The translations under genes were made by a program, and so were the position numbers. Of a stretch of DNA of 64,000 nt, positions 37,640 to 49,700 are shown in pieces. The stretch's first letter is position 1. Every line of letters begins with the position of its first letter. Origin of the DNA: Pseudisothecium myosuroides (lineage: Eukaryota > Streptophyta > Bryopsida > Hypnales > Lembophyllaceae); assembly GCA_951799445.1 (NCBI GenBank), contig OX637297.1, forward strand, positions 10,664,001-10,728,000. Reading direction: 5' to 3'. The notes beneath the pieces were generated by a model that had not been told where the DNA came from, searched no databases, and saw nothing but the letters and a program-made list of their open reading frames with translations.

Positions 37640-39060
37640 AGGAATTATTGGTGGCCACAATTGTAGAAGTTGGTGACAAATTTTCATGGACTTTCTGGTG
37701 ATATTGTAATTGATAGAGGTGCACAATTTGTGTCTCGTTTTTGAAGAGGTTTACTTCAAATGCTTGGCATTTAACCCCTAAAGTTCTATAACTATGTTTT
37801 CAACAAAAACTCAAAAATTGCCATTTTTAATACAAGTATCAAATTTTTGAAAAATAAACTTTTTTTGATGCATGTAACCATAGGATCTTGTAGTATATTG
37901 AGTTGAAAACATGTGGTAAAAATTTCAGAAATTTTCACTACATGGATTGTAAGATATAAGCATTCAAATTCACTAAAATCATTTTTTTGGCCATGCAAAG
38001 AATAGGGTAGTTGCACTTCACAAGCTCACTTTTCTATGAAAAAATGTCCAAAATGGTGGTGCTTCTTTAAATTCTTTTTCCTAGACAAGTTGGCTATATG
38101 CTTGAAAAATTTCACATCATTTAGAATTATACATGTAGGAAAAAAATGGTAAGTAGAAATAAGTAGAGAATGATGCAAAATACAAAATTGTTAAGAATTT
38201 AGTTATGGAATTGAAAAATGCCAATTCCAATGGTTGCAATGTTGTAGTAAACAATCTATATCCTATGGTTTTATTTTTTTCAAAAATATTGAAAATTGAG
38301 TAAGATAAAGGACTTCAAAGTTTATTTTAGAGTGTAGAATCCATAATTGCTCGTAATCAAAAACTCATTATAACTTTTGACTCATTGATCGAAATAGATT
38401 GATTAAAAGCTTTCTACATATATATAACTCTAAAAAATCAATTTCAAATTTTTATTTGTGAAAAAAGAGATTTTTTCTAATTTGCTTGGATTGCCCATTT
38501 ACAAAAAAAAATAACATATTAGGCCATAACTTTTGACTCATATTTCCAAATGTCATGAAATTTAGTATATATAAAAGATATGTCTTATCCCCACTTTCTC
38601 TTAAAATTTCAGCGTAAAATAGGCAAATCTCTAGTTACATATACCTACCCAAAATTGCTATGTTGCCCAAAAAACGCATGTTGGTCCTTTAGGGGTTAAA
38701 TAAATCTTTTCACAATTTATTATCTACTAACCAACGGCAAACAAAATCATTCAAACAAGTTTTGTAGCACATCTTTATTGCAGGGCTTCAACTATTAGCT
38801 AGACAATTGAAGGGAACTATTATTGTTGGTTGAATTTGCTTATTACAATATTGAACATTCAGCACCAAAATATTAAATTTCTTAAAAATTATAGCCATCA
38901 TTCAAGGGCGGATCCATTCAAGGGGAAAAATACAAGAAATCCAACAACAGAAAATTTAGCTACTTGTGTTACAAACATACACTTTAGAACTTTCTATAAG
39001 TTAGTATTAAGAAGTCTCTTGATGTGCTTCTTAAATAGTATGCCATATTTAACTAATTTT
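37640..39060 (+). pseudogene. Ty3/gypsy retrotransposon integrase relic, interrupted by element B
   Basis: On the plus strand, HGLSGDIVIDRGAQFVSRF and GLLQMLGI (37,680-37,770) match the integrase core pattern with D-RGxQF. After the 929-base element B the alignment picks up with NLFTIYYLLTNGKQ (the YHPQTDGQ region) and VEFAYYNIEHSAPKY, equivalent to the AEFAYN motif. Several stops interrupt the frame. Removing element B with one TTAA puts the two halves in the same frame with no lost residues, so the retrotransposon predates element B. Upstream and downstream pol parts and LTRs were not recognised. Confidence 0.65.
37771..38699. mobile_element. TTAA-bounded non-autonomous element B (piggyBac-like MITE), 929 bp
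   Basis: The element runs TTAACCCCTAAAG ... CTTTAGGGGTTAA; its ends are perfect inverted copies for 12-13 bases, with TTAA on both sides. It interrupts a gypsy integrase reading frame precisely at TTAA. The interior is AT-rich, full of short poly-A and poly-T runs, without coding capacity. TTAA target duplications and C-rich TIRs are typical of piggyBac elements. A TA duplication with TIR ACCCCTAAA cannot be excluded from one copy. Confidence 0.7.
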
Positions 39061-40790
39061 GAACTTTCAATCGTCTAGAATTAAAAAAAGTGGTGAAATC
39101 CTCCAATGTTTTCCTATATATCTAGAGATCTTTTTATACATGATTATTTCACATGCATCAAATTCTACACCCATAAGTATTGTGGGGAGTGCTTTATATG
39201 CTTGGAAATGAAAGAAATCATATAGTAATTGTTCCATAGTTGACTGTCCTAAAGTTCACATGATTGGATTGGAAGCTTTGCGGACCGAGTTTCTAAGATT
39301 TTTGAATCCAATTTATTGCACAATTGACATTGTGGAACCTATCAAGAGATCCTCCAAATATGGCTCCCATTTCCTATATTAATCCTTCACTCAATAGTGA
39401 TTTACATAATTGCATCGAGAGATTATTTGACAAGGGTGTAGAATATGCATTGGCGTTACTGTCAATCACGTTGTTGAAGTGATGCAATTTGATTTATGTG
39501 CTATAATGCAATTGTCATATCGAAATTCATCAAGAACAAAATATGATTCATACTAAGGCATGATATAAGTGATTGTTTCAAAGATATGGTATCTCAAGAG
39601 TTTAATGGAAGTACATACAAGTGAATTCAAAAGTTTCAAACACCACTTCAAAATTATCAAATGAACAATTGCTCTTGGATATAAGGAGCCCAATCAAATC
39701 TCAACGGGAGATCTCTAATGGAATGCTAACATACTCAAGCAAGATATTTAAAATTTGACAAAGTGACGGTGTCATATCACATTACTTACAATGGAATTTG
39801 AAGGATTGTAGACAACTGAGTTACAAGTGCTCAAACATTCAACATACATATAGAGATGAATAGCACCTAATATAATATTCCATTATAAAAAAAATTACAT
39901 TACTTTTAGTTTGAGTGAAGTTAGATGGTCAAGGTTCTTTAACTATTAAAATAGATCTGTTCTTATTTGTCTACTATATAATAGTAAAGATGTAGACCCC
40001 AAAAGACTACAATTCCATTAGTGACTGACTGTGAGTGAAAAGAAATGCATATTTAGACTAATCTTAGTGCATGTATAATTTGAACCTTGTATTTTGTTTT
40101 TGATACAAATATAAACCACTTCCATTTCAACAGATGAGAGAAAACACAACCCACACTTCAGCTAAGAGGTCAATGCCCCTGTCTTGCACGCAAAGAATGA
40201 ACATCATAAACATATTCATAAATTCATAAAGATTTTTTATGCTAATCCATGTCACAAACAACAACTTTGAGAAATTAATTGTAAAATAGTCATACTCAAA
40301 TAGGGCAAACAATCTTAAAAACCTAACTTGTGACTGCGCTTACTAGATGGAAAATGCATCAAAAGATCTCACAATGGCCGTGACGATCCGCATAATGCAT
40401 CAAGAGATCTCCCGATGATTAAGATGGCCCTAGAGTAGGCCATTGTGAGTAGGCCATTGTGAGTAGGCCAATCATGGGTCCACCATGTTTGTCTAATTCA
40501 AATTTGCTTAGATAGCCTCCCTATTCTTCTTAGGAATTGTTCTTGATTTTGGATCCACTATCTTGGACCAATTTGCATACACTGCACAAGTTGCGTCCAC
40601 CTAAGTAGGGGGAGTATTTTCAACAACCCATTTACCATACCGGCAATTCCGGTACCTCAATTCCATTGTGCTTTAGAGTTATCTGGCTGCCAATACTAAA
40701 GCAAGAATTTTTCGTTATTCACATTTCCTTCTAATCCGCATATGGTAGACAATGCTATTTTTTGCCAAACAATACAAATTTTGGAGACTT
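39061..40790. other. AT-rich repeat-poor DNA without recognisable genes
   Basis: Nothing coding was recognised. A small direct tandem GAGTAGGCCATTGT occurs about three times at 40,433-40,470, next to a doubled CATCAA(A/G)AGATCTC at about 40,355-40,410. Confidence 0.35.
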
Positions 40791-40794
40791 CAGA

Positions 40795-41222
40795 TCTGAG
40801 AAGTACCTACGAGCCTAGACGTATGTCAAGCCAAGGATTGAAGCTTTCCCGTAGCGCTTCATTTGCATGGCCGTAGTAAGGTTTCAGCTCCTCTACCTCA
40901 TAAATCACATCCATGGGATTGACCGTCGACCCTAGACAAGGGACTCCACTATACGCCATTATTTAATTGTGTTGTGGCCAGAAGCCTTCCACCAATTCCA
41001 AAAGATAGTCGGGTAGTGGTTTTTTCAGCTCATTTAGCATATGTTTTTAGTAGCTCACGTATGGTTTGATTACAATTGCAAATCCCTCGCATTTTGACAT
41101 TCTATTTCGCCAGTACTAAATGTATTTCTTGAGTCCTACCATTATGAATCCTTTGTTCACAATAGCTTTCCACGCCATTTCCTTTGCATTTTCTTGATTT
41201 CCAATTGGCACAGGAACCGTAT
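40795..41222 (-). pseudogene. Degraded coding-like stretch, family unknown
   Basis: Read on the minus strand from 41,222, about 140 codons run in one frame with only three or four stops. They include NAKEMAWKAIVNKGFIMVG, LKKPLPDYLLELVEGFWPQ and MDVIYEVEELKPYYGHANEA. The long run with few stops in AT-rich DNA suggests a decayed protein gene. Together with neighbouring debris it may be part of a retroelement or a captured host gene, but I do not recognise it. Confidence 0.3.
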
Positions 41223-42046
41223 TGCCCTAGTTGTTCTAGCGGACAACCCAACAACGTGACAGACAGACATCACACGACGTCTAGTAGAGCCCTTACAAAG
41301 TCTAATAAAGTCAATTTTTAGGTTGACTTTCAAATAAATTACCCTTTATTTATGATTTTGACATATTTAAGTTTCATCTTAGTAAAGTGTCACAATTTGA
41401 TAAACACATATTACATTCTAAATTTAAATTTATAATTATAGTGAGATTTCAAATTATCTTAGCTGGCGCTAAAGACCTTATTAGACAACAAAAAAAGGGC
41501 TAATAGACGTCTCCAAACGATCAAGACACGCAACATCAAACATCTAATATGTTACTAAAATCCAAAAACGTGTTAAATATGAGAACCCTGCTTGCTACCC
41601 CACATGGACTTAAATGGAACACGCTTTGGAGAGCCGGAAAGGAGCATTGTCCAAAGGCATTGAAAAGATTTATCAAACAGCAACCACTTTGAATCAACTG
41701 TTGATCTTTTGAAATTCATGATAAGGCCTCCATCACTATCCACGTAGAACTTGAAAAGATGAATCTCCCCCAATTTAATTAATCTATCTAAGCCACCGCA
41801 CTAGAAACCTTCCACAAACAACTTGAAATCCCCCACCTCTTGTATAAACTCTTACATAAATGATAGATTTTGGGACTGCATGAAGGCTTTCATGAGGTCA
41901 GCAACAACAAAAGTGTTCCAGATGGGTCTTCAGGGCCTTGGAGAGGTGGCTGAAACATGCATCGATGTCCTTGTGAGTATGTCTGACTCATAGGAAGCCA
42001 ACCTGAATTTTCTTGAAGACACCTTGTGCAATGAGCAAAGACAAGA

Positions 42047-42500
42047 GGGTGGAAGTCCACTAATAGGAGCCACTTGTAGACGTTATTGAGGTGTTTATAG
42101 AGGTCCTTAATGGAATATTCCACCAAACAAATGTCGCTTATTCATTTAAAATAGTCTTTAAGTCATTTGTAATGGATTCTTATTGCAATATTCTACCAAA
42201 AACTGTTGTTTATTCATCTAAAATAGTCTTTAAATCATCTATAATGGGTCCTTATTGAATTCAATTAAGCAGAATTAAGCAGAATTAAGCAGTGGTTACA
42301 GCTACATTTTGGCCCTTTTGATACTTAGAAATTTAACATAATTAAATTTGTTTTACATTATGTCATATAGCCATAACTAAGAAACAATATCCTACAATTT
42401 TTTTCATATTTCAACTTATATTCAAGAGTTAGAATGAAGATTCTTAAAAAAAAACCCAGTGGTTACGCCCAAGTTGGCTCCTATTAGTGGACTTCCACCC
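42047..42500. repeat. 26-base perfect inverted repeat with tandem repeats in the loop
   Basis: GGGTGGAAGTCCACTAATAG plus GAGCCA at 42,047-42,072 recurs inverted at 42,475-42,500. Between the arms a unit of about 73 bases (about 42,114-42,187) is repeated once (42,188-42,262), marked by AATAGTCTTTAA(A/G)TCAT, followed by three copies of AATTAAGCAG at about 42,265-42,292. It may be the remains of a foldback element or an inverted duplication. No coding sequence was seen. Confidence 0.55.
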
Positions 42501-42699
42501 AAGAATGTTATAAGATATTTGTTTTTATTATCCTTAGCAAAGTTGTCAAGCTGAAGATATAAAATTTCAGAAAAGGGGGTACATTTAACCCAAGCTCTTG
42601 GTTCACTGAGGGTTAGGCTGTCCATACATTTAGACTTTCCTCTAAGCATTGCCTCAAACATTGAATAAGCCTAGGGTTGATGGAATTGAAAGTCTCAAG

Positions 42700-42960
42700 A
42701 AAAATTACGTCCATATTTTGGACGTCCAGACGTAGTAGACAGTTGGATAAAACGGTAGTCAGCAGAAGTTACCCAAGTGGACAGCCATTTAACTAGCAGA
42801 CGGCAAGCAGACGGTCTGTTTACTGGCAGGCGGCCAGGCAACGTAATGACGGCCAAGAAGGGAGATGGGCAGTTTTTGGGCAGACGAACGGGCATCAGAT
42901 GAGCGGGCGAAGAGGATAGACAAGTTGATGGCAAACGGCAAACCATAGGCACACAGGGAA
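42700..42960. repeat. G/A-rich stretch of degenerate short repeats
   Basis: Motifs of the type GGCAGACGG, GGCAAGCAGACGG and AGGCGGCCAGGCA recur irregularly between 42,720 and 42,950, in clear contrast to the AT-rich flanks. A similar flavour (GACGAGGTGGACGGAGCGG) appears at about 47,640-47,710. It is not an exact tandem array. Confidence 0.35.
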
Positions 42961-42972
42961 GCAGTTTAGGAA

Positions 42973-43621
42973 TTAACCCCTAAATGCCTAAGGCACCAAA
43001 TTCTGGTGTTGACAATACTTTGAAGTTAAATAAAATCTAACCAATTTTTGGTTTCTAATATTTTCTATTTTTATAAAATTCTTTTTGAAGTCTAGTTCTA
43101 GCATCAAAAAAAATAATTTAAAAAATGATTGATTATAATTTTTCTATTCAAGATTTTGTGCAAGGGTAACCATTGTAATTTTGACTTTTTGTAGTGTTGA
43201 GGGCTCTTGGAAATGAGCATCAAATACACTAGATCTTAGTTCAAAAATCACATTAAAAATTCATTTAACATAATTGTAAAGTAGATTTTGAGAAGCTATA
43301 AATCGATTAGGAATATGCATGTTAGGCCCTTTAACCTCATATTTTTTTGTGGCTTAATCAATTTTTTAGATTTGACATGTAAAAAAGGGATTGACATAAT
43401 TCTTTAGTCTTAACACCCTCATGATCAAACATTATAATCTTTCAATCTATAAATGATATTGTTGTGTTTTCTTTTCCTATGTGATCTCTAACATGTCTAC
43501 TTTGAATTTTTTTGATTACAATTCAAAAAAACTTGATACAACTATTCAAAATGTTGGCTTTTTGTTCAATTTAGAGAAAATTTTTAAAAGCTCAAAAAGG
43601 CCTTGGAAATTTAGGGGTTAA
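42973..43621. mobile_element. TTAA-bounded non-autonomous element C (piggyBac-like MITE), 649 bp
   Basis: It begins TTAACCCCTAAATGCCTAAG and ends CTTGGAAATTTAGGGGTTAA. The termini are inverted copies for 12 bases, and the next few bases (AAGGC/GGCCTT) also pair. The left end matches that of element A through TTAACCC(C/T)TAAATGCC. The interior is AT-rich and non-coding. Same class as A and B. Confidence 0.7.
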
Positions 43622-44621
43622 TAATGATACATATTTCATATTTCTAATTATGAGAAAATGAAACTGAGTTTCAGATGGATGTTACTACATGCAAAAACTT
43701 ACTATTGATGTTATTGGAGCGCGGCAACAAAGAAGGTCAAGTTCTTTAGCTCAATTGCTGGCAAACGTATACATGCGGGATTCATGCATGCTTTAAGGTA
43801 AGGTGAAGTCAAATCATTTCCTTCTAAATTTGTAAAGGAGTGAAGTTTACTGTCAACATGATGAATTACAATACTAAAAGTAGGACAACCACAAAGCAAA
43901 TGTTATAGCATTACATAATATATATAGTCCAATTGCAACATACCATGCTTCATTTAAGAAATTGAACACACAATCAATTTTTATTCAATTCTTCTTTGGA
44001 TTTGCAAACCAAAGAAAATTGTCCATGTAAACTCAACATCAACAAGCATGTTAGTTCTACTTAAGAAAATTGACTTTTCATTGAGGAAATGGCTGTAAAA
44101 AATTCTAAACACCTAAGCCTACATCCCTTCAATTCTTGAAGACTATAATCAACATCTCCTTCACCTCTGTCCTACTACTCTCACATCCCTTTTCCCATTC
44201 AGCATCTTCATCGCTGGATGTGTCTTCCATATCGTTTGATGAAGAGCCCAGAAGTGTACATCCGCCTTCTTCTATTTGCCTAAATGTACGTGACTTCCTT
44301 CATTTGCCCTTCTTGTTTTCAATTTTTACTTTCAGTGTAACTTTCCTTTTCTCTTCCCTAAGGCCTTCAACCGGTTTTGTTTTCCTCTTCAGAACAGGCA
44401 GAGATGCTTCAAGGAAGGTTCTACCCACATTTTGTTTCTTAATTGGAAAACCCTGTAAAAGGTTGTATAACTTTTTTTTTACTGGCTTGAGTAGATTCCA
44501 TGACCTCTGATTTCCTTGATGTGGGCCTTCCATCACTGGTTATATTCAGTGCATTCTCAAATTGCAGTGTGGGGATTGACAATTTAATGCTGATTTGTGG
44601 TGGTATACTGCGAAAACTGGT
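43622..44621. other. AT-rich DNA, no assignable gene
   Basis: Open frames of 62-124 codons occur on both strands at 43,711-44,536, but they overlap each other and show no recognisable motif. It may include the downstream flank of the hAT element that starts at 44,622. Confidence 0.3.
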
Positions 44622-47050
44622 CTAATGCAACATTGAAGTCAACATTGAAGCCATTTTGTTTCTATTCTCTTTCTCTTGCGCCACTGCTATAGACGGAGAC
44701 TTGGGAATTGGAAACACTTTGGTCATCCTTCCTCTCTTAGCATTGGAAACCATTGTTCCATTTGCCTCTGCTATCTCTACATGAGCATCCCCCTTTTCCA
44801 ATAGAACATTTTCACTATTCATATTCAACCTAGTTCCATCCGAAAATCTTGCTATTGGAGTTACATCTTCACCATATCCATCATTGTCATCATTCGATTG
44901 AAACTTGTAGGGGTCTGGACTATTGCCCCCAAAGTCTTCATTGCTCTGGTTGGAGATATGGCCCATTTCATCGTCTGCATTGCCCATGTTGTTGTTCACG
45001 ATAGCTCCTTCATCCACTACGAGCCCACCAACTTCATCTTCCAAACTAGACCCTGCCTCCAACTCCTCCAAATCCATATTCTTGTGGTACCACCTCTTCT
45101 CATCCCTTTCCTTTGATGCGGCCACAACTTTGGAATTGGTGTATACGGATACCAAGTCTGCTGTCCTCTGTGTTGTCAATTTTTTGCAAAATTTGTTGTG
45201 AACAAAAAAGTAGCTACTCCAATTTTGTTCACATGAAGATGATGATACCGGTTGGGTTAACATCTTCTTGGCAATTGGAGCAATGAGCTTCCCGCATGCA
45301 CCCTCAAAATCCCACCAAGCGTGCGCCACAAACATTTGTTTGCCTAGGTCCAACATGCTGTAGAATGGAGGTTCTCTATATTGAAAGGCTACAAATTCCT
45401 TCACCACCTTTGCATAGTCTTTATAGTCACATATTTCCATTATAACCCGCTTGCATGCGTCTGTTGCAGCCAAATTGTCAACTAGTTCTTTATCGTGAAG
45501 AAAGTAGGGATTCAAAAGAGCTCCTGCATAATGTAGATCTGTCTCCCTATTTTTCGACGTGAGCGGAAAGACTTCTCAAGTGGTTTGACTATGTCATCGG
45601 GCAAACCAAAAGGCGCACTTTGTAGACTGAAGACATGTTTTTTTAAATTCTTCATAAAATGCAATACTTTCTCCATGCAAGGCGTCTTTGCATCCAAATC
45701 ACGTAGACCGTACACAACTCAGGCGGACAATTTGCGTAGATTCGTCCACTAGTCCCAACACTGCTTGTTCAAGATAATTTTTGATACATTCCGAGGCTTT
45801 GTGCGTGACTTGCCTTTACCGTTGTCATTAAAAGTGTTCACGTATATCACCATTGTGGGTCCACCATACTTTGTTGCAATGCTCTTTTCACCTCCAACAA
45901 GTGGTCAATCATGATAAAATTAGAAGCAAACCTTGTTGCCACCGGCTTCAACAAATTATACTTTGTCTCATACTTTCAAAATATAGCAAGTGGCTTGTCC
46001 CTTTTCCTGAAGAAATTGACTATGAGCTAGGCGAACTGCACTGACTCCTCAATCCATTCTTGCTTCCCTCAATCTTTTAGCAACAAATTTATGGCGTGCA
46101 CGACGCACCCTTGGAAGAAAATGTGTGGATATATTCTGGATACTAATTTCCATGCTGCCAAATTTGTGGAGCATTCACCATAAGAGTCCCATGTTTTTTT
46201 GTAACGTTTTGTAATTTTTGCAGACAAATTTTAGGTGATGTCAAATAGAATATCTAGATGTTTTTATATCAACAATTATGTCAAATATAACTTCTGGATG
46301 TTATATTTGATATTATTTTTGACATGAAAACATTTGGGTGTTCGATTCGACATTATCTAAAATCTGTTTGCAAAAAATACAAAATGTCATATAAAACACG
46401 GGTTTTTTATAACGATTATTTACAATCACTTGCACGACATTTGTAAGATCCACCTCCTTTATGAATTTTTCCAATACAGCAGCCAAATATGCTGCTGTCC
46501 ATTCTTTCCCACTTGTATCCACTGCAAGGATTGCTCACCTATAGAAGATATGTACATGACAGTTATCAATAGGCGATTACTAATTGAACTCCATCCATCA
46601 ATGGACAATGTTGCTCCAAACTTCCTGACGTTGTCTTTGATCCTATTGTGCAACTTTGCCGCAAGATCTGTCTTTGTTTGCTCAAACAATTTATGTTGTA
46701 AATCATAGTATGTTGGAGGAGTGGAGGGCCTACTAACACTCTGCCGTTTTCTTCACTACTTCTTTGAAGGCTGAATTTCGAGCAACATAAAATGGTATGT
46801 TTGCTGCATAAAAAAAACGGGCTCACGTAGCATGCAATTTTTGTTTATTTATTTTTTGAAATCCACTTAATAGACTGCTTTGCATCTGAGGCCTATTGCT
46901 TGATGCCCTTGGAGTCTCACATTCACAAGATATTTCTGTACTTGGAGTTACTTCGCAACCCACACCAACATGTTCTTCCGGTGCTATGCATGAGTCCCCT
47001 ATTTAGAATTTGGCATACCCCTTCCATTTGACATGTTGCTTTCGACCATA
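44622..47050 (-). pseudogene. hAT-family transposase, decayed
   Basis: On the minus strand, from about 47,000 downwards: PEEHVGVGCEVTPSTEISCE (acidic linker), AANIPFYVARNSAFKEVVKK, PPTYYDLQHKLFEQTK, then DUF659 with GATLSIDGWSSISNRLLIT and DTSGKEWTAAYLAAVLEKFI, VVQVIVNN, then after an insertion NLAAWKLVSRIYPHIFFQGC, LKPVATRFASNFIMIDHLLE, and finally the C-terminal dimerisation region at 45,515-44,622 with AHAWWDFEGACGKLIAPIA and SSSSCEQNWSSYFFVHNK. This is the order of plant hAT transposases with DUF659 and Dimer_Tnp_hAT domains. A frameshift lies near 46,735, several stops lie between 45,500 and 46,200, and a MITE-like insert sits at 46,207-46,402. A zinc-finger BED domain was not found. The last 150 codons form an Asp/Asn-rich tail. 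Confidence 0.8.
46207..46402. mobile_element. MITE-like insert in the hAT gene with about 12-base direct repeats
   Basis: TTTTTTGTAACG (46,195-46,206) and TTTTTTATAACG (46,403-46,414) flank it as a target duplication with one mismatch. Inside, TTTTGTAATTTTTGCAGACA with TTTTAGGTGATGTC at the left is the inverse of GACATTATCTAAAATCTGTT with TGCAAAAAATACAAAA at the right. Removing the insert restores hAT coding (VVQVIVNN-RYKK-TWDSYGEC). A 9-12 base target duplication suits Mutator-like or hAT-type elements. The right end also resembles the CACTA-type MITE at 56 kb (AACAxGGGTTTxTTATA), so its class stays open. Confidence 0.6.
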
Positions 47051-48640
47051 GGCGGGTCATTACCATTTACATTGTTGAGGGCAAGTGGTTGTGAAAATTT
47101 TCTATTGTAACAAATGAATAAAATTCAAATTCCCGCTGTCAATTGCAAGCAGAAGGCCATTTTAGTATTGCGAGAACCTGTGGGGCCTTGATATCCCAAG
47201 TGGCTTCATATACAGCTATGCTTCCTTGCAAACAACGTTTTGTAAGCCTTGCACTGTACTTTATTCGGTGACGGGACTCCATATTGAGGGGAGAAACCCT
47301 TGCTCACAGTGACAAGTTTGAATTCTTTATATTCAAAACAATTTGAAAACATAAATACTTTGTAAGTGGTGTCCAAAATCTCATTAGAAGTGCGTGCACA
47401 AAGCCTTAGAAACCAAGGCCCCCCCTTCCATCAAACTATGCATTACCAAAGAAAAGACACAAAAAATTGGCAGCTTCTAGCCGTTGAAAATCTTAGGGTT
47501 CAATTTCGCGGGAGTGCTTCTAACTGCCTGGTTCTTGTACTTATAGTCTTTAGCTTAGTATACCTGACGCTGACTGTTGGAGAGGAAATTGGAATTTTTG
47601 GTTCTGTCCCAATGGTTAGGTAATGTCGTCCAGCGGACAAGGTGGGTAGACACTACGGACGAGGTGGACGGAGCGGTTGGGGCGGAGGGCAACCGCGTCG
47701 GGGTAGACAAGCTGATTTCAGGTACAAACTCCTAAGTGATGAAGTCCTCTTGTGGGCCTCTTTGAATTTGCTCTAAACCAAATAACACTCCTACATAAAA
47801 GATTTTGATAAGGTAAACTAATTTTTACTGCATTCTGATCATACAAATTCAAGGTAGACATGATATAGATCACATACAAAAATAAAACACAATAATATCA
47901 TTTATGCATTGGAAGATTATAATGTTTGATCCCATGCCATGAGGTTTCCTCCAATGCTTGTAATTACGGAATTTGTATGGCTTTTGGTCAAATAGAAGGT
48001 TCCATCTATTGTATTTATGGTCGGGGGGGGTGAGCCTTTATGTTAGCATTTGGAACTCTGGATATATTTTTTACGATTTTGTATTAGTTTTTAGTGTCAT
48101 TTTATGCAAAATAGCATGAAATGAGTAGTTGAGAGAGATTTGGTAGGAATCCCTACCAACTCAATGAGGCGTCTTCCTAAAATTGTGGAAAGCATAAAGT
48201 ACTCTACTTTCCCATATTGAGGTCTTAGTTAAGTATCTGAGAGATTAGATTAGCATTTCCGAGAGAAGTGAAGATGTGAGAATTAGCTAGTCCTAGTGTC
48301 TTGTCTATGTAAAACTATTCCCACAGAGTGCATGTGACAACCTGACTAATGGTCTATTTTTAGGTTTAGAAGAGTCTAGATCAAATTCATAGAGAGTTTG
48401 GATTAGTTATATTGGTCTTGCAGGTAACTTTGAAAATGAACCAGAATGCAAAATAGACAAGGAAAGAGGTGATTGGATCTTATAAAGAGGTGCTTTTAGG
48501 GTAAAAAGCATGCCAAGAGGTCAACATAGGAGTTGATCATCCACAACAAACCCCGGTACCAGAATGATTTTTCCTTTGAGTGGAAATTAACAAGGAGTTG
48601 CTGATTTTAGCCTTCTTATGCATAGTGCAAATGGAGATTT
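47051..48640. other. Mixed AT-rich DNA with a short GC-rich patch
   Basis: 47,630-47,720 is GC-rich with repeated GGACGAGG/GGACGGAG-like words. The rest is AT-rich. A run of ten Gs is at about 48,024. No gene was recognised. Confidence 0.3.
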
Positions 48641-49700
48641 GGTTTTGCCCTTGGCTTTAGAGAAATTTTTAGAGGTTGCCCAAATTTTTTTGGAATTTTA
48701 CAGAACTTCATGATGACTCCATAGGAAATCAACCGCCTTTGAAATTGATTATAAATTTCTAGAAATTATTTAGAGTACGGAAAAAACTCACTAAAAATTA
48801 GGATAGTATTTTGTGTGCTAAATAAGCAACTTGTTAAGTTTGAAGACTTTCTGATAGTCGGAAGTACCAGAATTAGCAACAACATCAAATTTAACAAAAA
48901 TTTATAATATGGCGGCAGGTTGACAGGCGAATGAGGAGCTTACGGTGTCCAAATGTCACAAATAAGGAGTCTTTTCTTACTCTCAAGATTCTTCTAGACA
49001 ACTTGGGCTAGTTAGTTTATTTAGGAATTGCAAATTCCAATAGTTGAAGTTTTGACTTTTCTTGGGAATTACTGTTAGTAGTTTTTACAAGCATAAACGG
49101 CCTAGAGATAGGGGAAGTGACACATTAGACTATTTTGGGTCTTTTGAACACAATGGCGCAATTGGTTTTCAATTTCAAATTATTTCCTATAAAATAGAGA
49201 GGGTCCAACAATAGATTTGACTTTTTTAGAGTAATTAGTGGTAATTCTAGGTTAATTTGCAAAATATCTTGGAAAAAATTGAAGATTGGATTTAGATACG
49301 ATTTCAAATTTTTCCTTAAACAACCATATTTGAATAAATAAAGAATATTTGGAAATATCTTAGGGTTATTTACAAAATATCTTAGGATTATTTACAAAAT
49401 ATCTTAGGGTAAATTAAATTAATTTCCTAAATGTCTTTGGAAAAAATCCTAGATTTTATTTAGATAAGATTTCTTTGCTAATTAAGGCTTATTCTAGAAG
49501 ATTCTTGGATTAAACAAAATTATTTAGGAAATATCTTAAAGTAGATTAAGAAATATCTTAGGGTTAGTTAAGATTAGTTTTTGAGTAAAAGACAAAAGAT
49601 CTTGTGGTAAATCTAGGTGATGGGGCCTTCTAACAAGTATATAAGGCCCCCCTTTAAGGTTTCCTATAACCCCATTCTGCTTATTGATACGCTGCTGAAG
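48640..49700 (+). repeat. LTR-like repeat, copy 1
   Basis: This region matches 51,270-52,010 as a diverged direct repeat. Anchors occurring in the same order are TTCTAGAAATTAT/TCCTAGAAATTAT, CTCACTAAAAATTA, GTCTTTTCTTACTC, GGCTAGTTA, AATGGCGCAATTG and GTATATAAGG. The last looks like a TATA box at about 49,640, followed by a CCCC-rich start. Two promoter-bearing direct repeats about 2.5 kb apart suggest LTRs of an old short retroelement. Clear TG...CA ends, primer binding site and coding sequence were not found. Confidence 0.4.
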
